Assembly: GCA_022661535.1 (NCBI GenBank) | Contig: JAKULF010000004.1 | Span: forward strand, 62,001-126,000 | Reading direction: 5' to 3' | Length of the DNA stretch: 64,000 nucleotides | Source: Eutypa lata | Taxonomy: Eukaryota > Ascomycota > Sordariomycetes > Xylariales > Diatrypaceae | In this document: piece after piece, positions 24,161 to 35,511 of the stretch | How the letters are laid out: every line of letters starts with the position of its first letter | Numbering within the stretch: position 1 is the stretch's first letter | Notes under the pieces: generated by a model | What the model was told of the DNA's origin: nothing | What the model saw: the letters and a program-made list of their open reading frames with translations, nothing else | Databases searched by the model: none | Translations under genes and position numbers: made by a program

Positions 24161-24213
24161 AGGGGGTGGCTCAAGGGGAGGTGGCTAAGGGGGGTGGCTA
24201 AGGGGGTGGGTGG
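24161..24213 (+). repeat. G-rich minisatellite (about 13-bp unit, four copies), potential G-quadruplex
   Basis: Four imperfect units of the form GGGGGTGGCTAA run in tandem just downstream of the DUF4360 gene, in its sense strand. The G-runs of four to six bases at regular spacing meet the usual G-quadruplex pattern. Confidence 0.8.
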
Positions 24214-24461
24214 CATTCAGTATTAGTAGTGACCGTTTTTTGTGTCTGGCAATTGCCAATGCAACTTTCTCACTCATAATTCCATTTTGTGTAAACCGTA
24301 TCCGCCCAGCCCTTTATATCGAAGAACTCCTGCGTGAATCTGATTCCTTTTTGTGATACCCTTCCCAGGCCATATCCTCACTCTCCAAATTCTTTTTTCC
24401 CTTACCGGAATATACCAAGACATAACAAACAGTCCTCCGTATCCCTTGACCATCCACTAGA

Positions 24462-26217
24462 CTAGTCCCTTCCCAGCCCACGGAAAAGCCTCTTAGTCCG
24501 TTTCCTAAATATCTCCGGTACTCGGTAGTTAATAGGACTCTCGGATCCCACAAAGATCATGCTATCATACAGCGAGCATCCTATGATGCACCCAGTCATA
24601 TTCGCAAGGAACGGACCATAGAACCACCACATCGACTTGAAGACCTTCGGCTGTCGGTACCCAACGGCGTAAGCTATGACCCTAGGTCCGAAGTCCGAAG
24701 CTGGGTTCAACGCCGCTCCAGCTGTATACCCAAGGCTAAACCTGAGCATCGTGATCAACAAACCGAGAACCTAGCGGTGTTTGTAGAGTTAGCGTATGGT
24801 TCGACCCTGTCACTAATGGGTAGCATAGGAGCCAGAGTACTCACAAAGGCATGCATGCCAGCCCCGGGAGGGTTATTCTGGTCATCGCCCAGCGCGAGGA
24901 TAGCAATGACCAAGATAGCACTGCCCACGACCTGGTTCAAGCACGCGCTGCCGACCGAGACGTGTTCGCGGGGACTCGAGAAGAAGGACTTGGAGAGCTC
25001 GTCCAGCGTGGGGTCCATGTAGAGAATCGTATCCCGGTATATAGCCCAGGCGAGGGCGCCGGCGGCGAGAGCAGCCAGGAACTGCACGACGATGTAGACG
25101 GCGCACGAGCGCCACGGGAAGCCCCGGAACATCGCCAGGCTGATGGAGATGACGGGGTTCATGTGCGCACCCGAGATGCCGCCGCCGAGGTAGATCCCTA
25201 GCATCCACGCGAATCCCCACGCCCAGCACGTCATCTCGAACGTCCCGTAGTGGATCAGCTGGTTGGCCGTGAGGTTCACCGATAGCGTGGCCGAGAGGCC
25301 GAGGAACACAGCCACGCCGGTCTAGGTCACTAATGTCAGCTCTTGTCAAGTGCGCAGTTTGGTGGTTGATTGATTGATTGATTGATCTCCGTCGCTCAAC
25401 TTACCGCGAGAAACTCGGCTAGGGGCTCGGCATGCTTCGCACGTACCCTCGCCCACCAGTTACGAAGCTCATCGGGGTCCTTTTCGCCCATCTCGACCTC
25501 GTCACACTCCCTCTTCCCAATAGGCTCGCTATCAATTGCGTAGCTGGGCTTATTGGGAGTACTTTCGGCTTCAACCCGACCCGTGTCTTCGCCTCCTTCA
25601 TCGACGTTTTTGTGGCCACCGATGTCAAACGGCACATAGTCAAATACCGGCTGCCCCGCGTCATTACGCCTCCCGCCATGGGACACACCCGCGGGCTTTC
25701 TCCTCCTCCCATCAGCCCTATCCGGGTTGGCAGTCTGCTGCTCTCGGATATTTCGGGAATTGAGGCTCCTTAGATCAACTTGATAGATGGAGTCGTCTTC
25801 CTGGCTCTCAATGTCGCCCCTTTCCGATCTCGCCGCCCGTCGCGAGGTGTGCGGCAGCGGTTTCCCTAAACTGAACACGGGCTTCCTCCTTGTCTGGCCG
25901 TACCATGGGTTTTCGCTGCGGTATTCATTGTCAACCCATCCTTCCAATATGATTGGGTATGGTACCTCATCAGCAGACAATCGCTGGTTGGTTTCTCGCG
26001 TATGAATGCTCGTCCCGTTCGTAACTCTACTCATGTGGCTGGAAGGGCGGTTTGGTTTCGATTGCTCGTCCCGTAACGTAGCCTCCGAACTGTCACTAGG
26101 CTGAGACTCGCTAGGTTGGGATTCATCAGATGCAGTGGAAGTTGTCCAGTGAGGTGAAATAGGTTGCATATCTGCAATATCTCCAGAGTCGTCCTGATGT
26201 TGTACATGGTCACTCAT
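24462..26217 (-). CDS. Aquaglyceroporin (MIP family) with long N-terminal extension
   Basis: A channel for water, glycerol or related small solutes in the plasma membrane. Three exons (26217-25405, 25321-24845, 24770-24462) give 532 residues. Residues 1-271 are a hydrophilic, charged, Ser-rich cytoplasmic region with no known domain that I can name. The MIP core follows with six predicted membrane segments. The first pore loop reads GAHMNPV (NPV at 326-328, where NPA is usual) and the second AALNPASDFGPR (NPA at 452-454). The Asp two residues after the second NPA marks the glycerol-conducting branch. The long extension recalls yeast Fps1 and Yfl054c-type proteins. Introns separate the N-terminal tail from the channel. 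Confident on family, unsure of solute. Confidence 0.92.
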
Positions 26218-29037
26218 GCTTGTCTAAGAAAGTCAGCGCTGCGTAATGCTAGGGTAAGTTTAATCGGTTATCTGAAGGGGTTATATACCCTTGGATCCAG
26301 CTTATTTGACTTCTACGACGGGATATTTCGTTTTATAGATGTGGGGGCCAGAAGGGGATGCTTAGAACCTATTTCTCTCTGTACTAGCCATGCTCCAGAG
26401 CTACCTACTGAGTAGCCCATGGTAGTATTCCTTACCCAATATGACGTCTGCAATGACTGAATTCCCTCGCTTCTCTTGGACCAATTGAGTATCTTCGCTC
26501 TTGCGAACTCTCGCCTGAATAAGTCCAGTTCTTATTAATGCCCATAGTAACTAGCACGAAGCAATGTTTTCCCCAACCTAGCAAGGAGCTCGTCATGAAC
26601 CATGTTGTGAGAGTCTATTTTGTTATTTCTTCCTAAAGAGACGACATATCTGAAGAAAATATGTTTCCGCGGAAAACACGGTACCCCATTGGGCACGTAG
26701 TTGAATCTAAGCAACCGGGGCAAGTTCGTAGTACGGAATCTGTAAGTGGTGGTGACACAACCGGCTGTCGAGAACGTGGTATCATTCCACAGGAGCTAGA
26801 TTTATTCTTTAGAAGAATTCGGAAGATTCCGTCGCATAGTACTCTTATCTAGCTGTTGTATACATATTCCGGCGAGCAAACCTTTTCGCCCCCTATTAGA
26901 TGCTGAGTAATTAGCAGTCTATAGTTCTCACAACATATACACTTTCTGAGGTCTTCTGTTTTCATTGGCGTACGACAGCGGACGGAAGAATGTATCCAAT
27001 GCGAGAGTAGCACATATCAGGGAGCGATTCAGCTAGGAGATCTGATACGACCTACCTAGATGCATGGACTGCGATTTCATTGATCGATGCAAACGACACA
27101 CGCTAGAGCCGCAACGCACGTTTTCTAGGTCTGTACACGTTGTATTGTACGACGATTGGTGTTCCATAGTACGCCTGTAATAATTAGTTTGCATCGCTCT
27201 GATTTTTGAATTCAACACCAAGATTGGGCAGACCAGGGACCCCAAGGTGCTAATACTAAGTGCCCCCTGAAAATCTCTTAATGCCGATATAATTGTATCA
27301 GTACATAGATAATGTAGCCTGAGACGCCCAAGCCCGGTAGAAACCACCAAGGATAGTTGTATTCAAGTGTCTATAATCTTTAGCTGTCATGATATTTATT
27401 ACATCTCAGGTCTTGAACTTGACTAAGGGGAATATGACAAATCATTGTTAAGCAAAAAGAAAAAAGAAAAAATAGGAGGAACAGTTCTAATATTCCAATA
27501 GTCCATGGTTACGCCTCAACAAATATAGAATCTTGTAAGTATGATTAAGAGGTGTATAAATATCAAGTCTAATGAAGAATGCAAGTAAAACTAGAGGTTT
27601 TTAGAGCTTTCTAGGAGCAGCGTATTGATCGAGAACAATCCTTTCGTTCCTTTCATGTCTTGATCCGGTAATTCTCCCCGATGCGTTCCCCGGGAATTAT
27701 TCAGATACTACGCTGGTGCTTCTATGATGCAGTATAACACCAGCCGTTGAAGAGAGACCTCGCTTCCGAAGGTGGCTCCGCAGTATATCTTCCGGGGAAT
27801 AGAGATGAAGGGATCCGGATACAAAAAACACATGGTGTCTCGGCGTGTATACGGGCTGGAGTGACACGAATTACACATATCCAAGCATACCTCCATGTGT
27901 GCGTGCTTTACGTTCATTCATGTATGCTGTGTTAGATGCAACCGGATTCCACGTGATTATCGTAGACAAAGGAGGTCCTCAGCTGCTTTATAGTTTAGGA
28001 TATGGAATGGATGAATGAAAAGTAATAACATTTAGGCTGCTATGAAAAACAAGTCTTTGATGTCAGGCTTGCGAGAGGTATAGACATTGTAATCTTTGTC
28101 CCTTACTTCGCTCTTTGAACCATCTACCACCAGCCTTCATCGTATAACTAGGACAGTCTTGAACCTTTCCTACTTACTACCTTCCCTTCTTTTCCTTCTT
28201 CAAACTTACAAAGGTCAACCAGGGGACGCTCAAGAATGTCCCCGGGTAGGACGGGAAGCCTACATTGCACGTCGCGGAGCCCACTGTTCTTGGCGATGCT
28301 TCGCGCATCCCACTGACCCTAATTTTTGCTCCCCCAAATTTAACTTTCCTTGTGCTCGTGACTACAAGTGGCGACACGAAGAAGGCTTTAGGGTTGGTCT
28401 TCGCTGGCCCCCAACAAAAATTAGATGGGTTCAGTTCCCATCTCTCTACCTTGCGAGCCGAACAGACATGAATGGTATTGCGAGCTACATGCAAAGATTA
28501 TACATTGAAACTTATGATCAACCTGAAACATCCATTAAACGCCTAGCTACTATCTATAAGATTATTGATAGGAGTAGTCCCATATTTGGAACATTTTTAA
28601 ATTCTTTTCTGAACTTAGATGTGTACGTAAGAGTTAATGAAGACTCTCCTAAAGACTGAAGCGAGAGAGATATATATATACTGGTAAAATTCGTGATCCA
28701 TCGTGAAGAAAAAGAACCTTGAAACTTGCTTCCGGTCACCTGACCCCGCAACGTCCAAGGAATGACTGATTAAAACCGAAAACTATTCGAGCACAATGGG
28801 TGATGTCTTGGTTAATACTACTCCCCGTCGCTATCAAGAGTGTCGTCTGCTAGTCCTGTGAAACCTGTTCATTGAAGGACTAACGGATCTAGGCACTAAT
28901 GGAACTATCCGGGTAGGAGGTACCACGACCGCAGGAGACCTGGGGTTTAGGAGGATGGGAGTAACCGGGACATGGGTACATGCCCTAGCTTAAAACCCGT
29001 CATCGATTTTGGGGGCGAAAACCTGCTGTAGAGCTTT
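26218..29037. other. Intergenic region, no supported gene
   Basis: A 187-codon plus-strand frame (28096-28659) has a hydrophobic N-terminal stretch but no recognisable domain, no introns and atypical Trp/Arg-rich composition; its length is near what chance allows in 64 kb. Other frames here are shorter. The 26218-26450 part is the upstream region of the aquaglyceroporin gene. Confidence 0.45.
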
Positions 29038-30363
29038 TTAACGGGGCTGACTAAGTAGAGGCATCGATGGAGGAGCATTGTTACCATTGCTCATCGGATC
29101 CCACGTTTTCTCAGGAGGTCCGGCAGCGCTTCCAGGGGGCGAGTCGGGTATAGCGTATCCGACGTTGACAGAAGGGCCCTTCGCAGCCATGGAAGCATCG
29201 GCGCCATCGAAAGCAAGATCGTCTATGCCCCCGCGTGATTTCCTGAACCGGTTCATCTCTACGCGCTCTCGCTCGCTCTCGTGGGCCTCTATCGCGGCTT
29301 CTCGGGCGCCGCGGCGTCGCTGCTTGATGTAGTAGAAGATGAGGGCTAGGAAAAGGGCAACACCTAGTGCAGATGCTCCGATGTAGACGCCGGTCTTGGT
29401 CCCTTGCGGCAGCTCATCCCACTTCTCGGAAAGAGACTTCTCTGGTTCCTTGTTGATATTGTCAACGGCCGTCGAGTTACCCCTGTACATATTAGCTAAC
29501 ATATTCCCAAAGCAGGATAGAGAACCCGCCCATAGTAGGGTCATCAAGCAAACTTACTCCGTGATCTTGATACTTTCCCAGCTACCGGAGTGGTCGCCAT
29601 AGGAATACTCTTTGCCGGTTGAGTAGTCTTCAACGCGCGCACTCTTCACGTACATGGTGTAAGGGCCCGCATCGAAGTCCGTTGGGCCACCAGCCCAGTC
29701 GATGGTGCCTTGCGGCAGACTTGGGTCACCTCCGGCCCATATTCCCAAACTAAGCTGCATTGGTGTCTGCGGATAGTTGTTGGTACTGTTGGCGTCTTCG
29801 GGAAGTAGCGTACGAATCAGCTCCCCGTCGATATACCAGTCGAGTTTGTCCTTCGTCCAGATAGAGGTATAGTTGTGGTAGTCATCCTGGACGCCACCCT
29901 CTACCGGGTGGTAACCCGCATTCCTGAAGTCCTGTCGCGCCTTGCCGAAGTAGTTCGTCGACGCATTCTCCGGCTTGCCACCCAGAAACTCCCAGTCTAC
30001 CTCGTCCAGCAGATCGCTCATCCAAACAATAGAGCTTACTATTCCTTGGCCGGGAGCGGCCTTCAGGATGACTTCCGTCTTGCCCCAGAAGAAGTAGAAG
30101 TTGGAGATGAGGGTTGGCGATTCACCTCGCTTGTTGATCGTGAAGACGGCACCCCTTTCGGCGTCAAAGTCGACTGTTCCGGCAGTTGTCTTGAAAACAC
30201 CTTCAGGTTGCGTGTCGTTGAATATGAATGTGTGTGATGTTCCGAGAGCCGGGTCTGCCGGGCATGTCGCATTGAGCGGGTTGCAATCTGTGGTGAGCTG
30301 TCCCGTAACAAGGGGTAGAAGTGACAACAGCCCCAAGGCCGATGTCCGTAGGAAACGCGACAT
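29038..30363 (-). CDS. Crh-type GH16 cell-wall transglycosylase with C-terminal membrane anchor
   Basis: It probably cross-links chitin to beta-1,3/1,6-glucan outside the plasma membrane. The product is 416 residues from two exons (30363-29558, 29482-29038). A signal peptide ends near residue 21 (LLPLVTG). The conserved N-terminal cysteine block CNPLNATC follows, and then the GH16 nucleophile and acid/base motif DEVDWEFLG at 120-128, the form typical of Crh/Utr2 enzymes. No chitin-binding module is present. Instead of only a GPI signal it has a clear transmembrane helix (about 300-323) followed by a basic stop-transfer KQRRRG and a roughly 90-residue cytoplasmic tail rich in Pro, Ser and Gly. 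The ATG at 30363 is chosen because the upstream in-frame codon is TTG. It lies next to two more wall genes on the same strand. Confidence 0.93.
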
Positions 30364-32129
30364 TATCGTACGTCCGTTGACGACCAAGACAACGTTAATG
30401 TTTAGGTGTATGGGAACCTAAAGGCACTACACTTAGAGGCACGTAGGTGGCCTAAACCCGTGAAGGTATCTCGAAAATGGCGCAGAGGCCAATGAGGCCA
30501 AGGGAGTAAAGGAGGTATAGCTAGTCGTTGAGTGACGGTCAAACGCGCATTGTCGGCTATTAATCGTAGGTAGGTAGTTATAAGATAATGTTATGTCATC
30601 AACGGTTTAAAACCAATCACGACAAATTCTGATGACAGTATAGGCTAATTGAGAAGCAATTACGGCGCAGCAAGAGAAATTGGAACCGATAGGTGTGAAT
30701 ATGTTATATAGAGAGCGAGGGTGTAGTAATCGTAGGCTAACAGCGACACGAGGAATCGGATCGGATATTCGTTGTGATGCTTCGTAGGTCGACACAAGAC
30801 ACAGCCTTGTGAGGTGAAATGAGCGTGGTGATTATTGTCTAGTTACAAGAGAGTGAGTGGGTGAGTTTACTTCGAATGAGTGAATGTATTTTGGTGGAAT
30901 TGCCTCCTTTGTCTGTGGTGCCCGTTCATCAAAGGGCGGGTAGACAGACAAGGTCTTAGTATGGACATAGATAAGAAGAGTTATTAGCTAAGGAAGGGGA
31001 CGACTCGACAGTTTCGGTGCTGTTTGAGTGGGCGACATGCATTGAACCCCCTGACCAAACGAATTGGGCGAATCAATGGAATTTGCCAAGGTGAAACACT
31101 CTTGGAATGGTCCCTTGATTGGGACATTTATTAGTGATCACTTAGTGCTCTAACCCACAGGGACCGGGTCACCAGTTTGAGATTTCTTGAATTCGAGAAG
31201 AAAGGGGCAATTGTCCGTTCACTGTGTTCACAGTATTCATATGTAGTGGGGGTTATCCGATCCTTGCCAATCAAGCCAATGACATAGTTAATGTAGATAG
31301 TTTTATTACCTGCTTAAGTATGTACCCAGTTGAATTACGGGACGATAACCCTTTAGAGTGTGGAGTGGAACGGCAGCCGGCATGTACAATACAATACAAT
31401 CCAATCTGCTTCCCTGGCTTTACATACATACGTAAAGTATTCAAATAATTCATGATTCCGGGGTCGATGCTTGAAGCTTGGGGGCCAAGGTTCCTGCAGT
31501 AGCGCGACTTGGTGTTCAGGGTGTTCAGGGTGTTCATCTCGGTAGCTGATTTGCCGTTATCGTCGTCTATCTACTGGTCCAAAATGTCGGGTTCCAAGGT
31601 TATTAAACATGAAGCCGTCGATCCCTAACTGCATTCAGTCAACGTCATGCTTCATCGACTCTAACCGCAAATGGCACAAGAATGAGCGCATCATTCCCTA
31701 CTACACTCATCCGTCATGTTGAGGTGAAGTGCTTTCAGACGTTGAGACCATCTTAATCGAGGCTTTATCCTCAAAAACTTTAAACACGTGAAATAAAGTA
31801 ATGGATGTATGGTATTATGCGTTTCTATCTAGGTAAGTTGGTTGTAATGTGATTAAGTTCTAAGCCCGGTAACTTCCCGTTCACCATACCCGATAGATAG
31901 TCTATCTAATAAGTCATTATTGACACCGTGAAGTCCACCCATGCCAAGTGGATGCCGCATTCCGTAGTGCCTGTGTATATATTTACCTATCCCCGAACAT
32001 ATATATGCTCAATTTCTATCTTCCAATCCATATTAAAGAAAGGCGGCGAAAAGACACCCGATACGCCTTGTGCAGATGCGATAGGTATAATGCAACAATG
32101 TGAAAAGGGAACCTAATTAAGGACAGTTC
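30364..32129. other. Intergenic region, no gene recognised
   Basis: This is the upstream region of the Crh-type gene and the 3' flank of the GT2 gene. Short mirror frames near 31224-31537 and a small GTGTTCAGG direct repeat (about 31512-31536) are all I see. Confidence 0.5.
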
Positions 32130-35100
32130 TCACCAAGAGAAGGTCATGAGTGCCGGGTTCAAAGCAAGTGGTAGCAACAAATGACTGGCTGCCACGGTGG
32201 CCATAGGTAGGATCGCGACGAAGTCGGTTATCCGCCAGCTAACGGGTACAAATGGTGCCACAGCCATGATGATCATGCCCACAATGAAGATAAGCGCAAA
32301 TGCAATCGAAAATTTGAACTAGGTAGAAGAAGCTCGTATTAGTAAGAACTGGTAAGGACGGTGAGTTCTACATAACTATCTGGGTATGGATTGGATTTGG
32401 TGAGGTGAGGTGAGAGAAAATTGAGGGAAAAAAGTCAAGGTCGGATGTCTTACCCTCTTCAGCACTTTGGGCACCTCGATGAAGAAGTTGGAGAATTCTG
32501 CTTCTTTCGATGTCGCACCCCACTACATACATAACGAGTCAGTTTTCGGGTTCTTCCGAGCGGTGCACAAGAACACATAAATTCCCCGCTGTATGGTCAG
32601 ATTGACGAGGATTTGGTATCACTTACGGTCATATCGATTTCGAACATGTGTGCCAACAGCGCCTGTGAGACGTGCAAGCTAAGGCCGCCCAGGAAGATTG
32701 CCAAGAGCAACGTCCATTTGAAGTTCTCCCAGAGGGCGTAGAGAAATGCGCGCTCGCCGTTCCGGTACCGCATGATGGCCAGAGCGATATTGCCGAGCCC
32801 ATTGAAGACGATGATGATGCTGAACCAGACCTGCCAGCTGTCGACGTAGTACTTGTCTAAGTACCCGTTGAACCACCCCATGACGAAGTAGTTTACCGTT
32901 GTGAGGATCCAAGCAGCTCCTATGGCGTAGTAGGTGCCGATGTACGAGATAATGGTGACTTTAGAGGTGAACCGGATGTTGGAGAACAGGAACGTCCGGA
33001 ATAGGGGGGTGAAAGGACCTTTCCAAAGCCACATTCGAATTGGATAGAAGAGCAGTTCATTGCAACCATACGCATACTTCTCCCATCGCGCAAGCTCGTC
33101 GTAGACCGTCAGGGACACACCCTCCTTGAAGCCTTCGCCAGCCCACGCGGCAAGACGGATGATATACCCATTGCATTGCAGGCGAAGGGACATATCGAAA
33201 TCCTCGGAGACATGGCTCTCGGACCAGAACTTCTCGTACCCGTCCTCATCCTCGTAGCTGACTTGTTGGATCGCACTCCAGCGAAGAACGGCATTGTGGC
33301 CGACAAAAGGGGCAACGTCTCCGTTGCTTACAGTGTAACGAATGGCCGAATAGATGAGGTTGGTGAAAAATGTGATGCCATCTTCGAAGTACGTATGAAC
33401 AACTTGCATGACGCCTAAGCCGCTCGAGTTAGTTGATTGGATACAGCATATACCCGCGGTGAACATAAACGCGACGATGCAGGAAACGACGAGCAAACAT
33501 AGCCAAGACCAGCCACTTACCAGAAGAAAATTGCATGATCCCAACATCTGGTGACTGCTCCATCTCCGAGACCGCATCCAGCAGACAGTCACTGGGCACC
33601 CGAGTATCAGAGTCAACTAGATAATACGTTAGCGATGAGAATGAAGGACCAATTGAGAATTCTTACTGATAAGTATATAGTCCCCGACGCGGATATTCCC
33701 ATCGGCCCATGCACGACCATCCTCTTCGAGGACCTCATTCAGTGCCTTCTCATAAGCTGTAGCTTCATCCGATTGCGACCACATCGGAGGCCGATCGATC
33801 AATGCCAACTTCTCCTCAACCTTGCAGGAGATCATGAGAGCGAAGTTCATATTGGAGGCCTTCTTGAACTTGCCGCGACGTAAGAACCCATTCTCGCCGT
33901 GCCTAGGACGGGCAACCCAGCCGATGCTGTGGTCGGCGTAGAAATCGATGCGAGCTTGTCGCTCCTCTTCGGGTAGGAGCTGCAGTCCGTCGTCGTTCAC
34001 GAATATCTAAAGGGATCATCAGTCCACATATAATGTCCCAGCTTCAGGGTGATACAATCATTAGACATACATTAGCGGATCCGCCTTGCAACTCGTAGGT
34101 GCTGATAGCCTGCTTTAGAGACCGAACCGTGGGAGCAATGACGGCATTTAAGCCTTCTTTATACACCGGACACTGGACAGTCAGGTGAGGTAGAACATCC
34201 CCCTTTAGCCTGTAAGGTAACCTAGCTGAGTAAAACTTGGAGTTGGTATCGAGTTGACGGATGGGTCCGAATATCTGTGCTAGACAGCCTACGATAACTT
34301 GCGCAAAGAAGAGCTAAGCGAAAATGGGAATTAGCATTTTGACATTCCCAGAGACAGTAAAGAAGGACGAAGAGGGCAATATTAACATATAGGTAATGGG
34401 TATGACAGAAGGAGAAATGGCATTGGTACAACAGTAGGCGAAGCAGTTAAATAAAATAAAAATCGAGTAAAGGGGAAAGGGCTTCGTTATACATACCGTG
34501 AAGAATATCTGGACCGGAGCCAGCGCAACCAACGCCAATCTCACGAAGTAACCATCGACTTTGACTTCAATGGACAATTGACGCCACGCGGCTCCTAGAC
34601 TCACGGTGATGATCGCAAGGGTAACGGAGACCAGAATTGTGTTCTGTAGGTGGATAGGTCGCTTCTCAGGTATGATCTGGCCGCTTTCTTCGTCGATCTC
34701 GACTTCCCCGGTACGCGTACCCCTGTTCTTCTCATCCCCCTCGCCCTCGTCGTTGTTGGTTTTCCACACCAGCTCCATCAACTCGTCCTGCACACTCTTG
34801 GCTCGGTCCATGAGATGCATCGGGTCATCATCCCAAACTACTAGCAGACCATCGGAGGCGATGAAAGCAGCAAACTGATGCTTCCTTGCCCGCGGGAGGA
34901 ACTCAACGCTGGGCAATATCTGGATCCGGAGCCCGTTCATCAAAGGCACGTCGATAGCGTCTGGCGACATGTCTAAGAAAGCCTTCACTACTCTCGAGTT
35001 CACGGTCATGGCACACTTGGTGGTAGTTAGCAACGGAACACTTAAGCAATCCGTTAGAAGGAAGAACGAAAGAAGGTACCTGAACGTTGAGAGCAGCACA

Positions 35101-35511
35101 AGCCGCAGCGAATGGAGAGTCAATCAAGGGTTCCGGACAGGCCAAATAATGTCCCCTCGCCTTACGTATGACCACTCCCTCGATCTCACCGCTCCCATCA
35201 CCAACCCAGCAAGCGCTACATTGTTGCTGGTACATATGAGTCACCATGACTTGATGTCTAATGTCATCCAGGAAGCCAGAGCTGTTGCCAGATCTCATAG
35301 AGCGTCCCGAGTGGGTTGAATTCCTCGAAGAGTCGAATCTTGGCGTCGGAGGTAGCAGCTCCAGATCATTGCGGCTGATAAATGGTGAAGGCTTTTCATT
35401 TTCAGAAAAGGGGTTTGGTCGCGAGCTGCTAGGAGGGACTAGAACAGCACCAGATGGCTTCGGTGGTGGTGGTGGTTGTTTCTCAACCTTGAAATAAGAC
35501 TTGATCCCCAT
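32130..35511 (-). CDS. Family 2 glycosyltransferase, multi-pass membrane (polysaccharide synthase-like)
   Basis: A membrane GT2 enzyme of 891 residues that should transfer sugar from a nucleotide donor; the product polymer is unknown. Eight exons join with consistent phase: 35511-35080, 35015-34497, 34313-34071, 34006-33667, 33616-33521, 33414-32627, 32522-32454, 32318-32130. Residues 1-145 are a Pro/Ser-rich cytoplasmic region. Two membrane segments near 280-330 precede the catalytic domain. The catalytic motifs are CPVYKE, VNDDG, the metal-binding DSDTRVPSD (513-521), the catalytic SEDFDM (613-618) and DELARW (649-654) where processive enzymes have QxxRW. Five or six further membrane helices follow. 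This matches a fungal GT2 group distinct from chitin synthases, which have QRRRW. It lies between two GH16 wall genes. An N-terminal start at the first ATG is assumed. Confidence 0.88.

Noticed and set aside
28096..28659. 187-codon plus-strand frame with a hydrophobic start
   Set aside because: About one frame of this length is expected by chance in 64 kb; no introns, domain or biased codon use.
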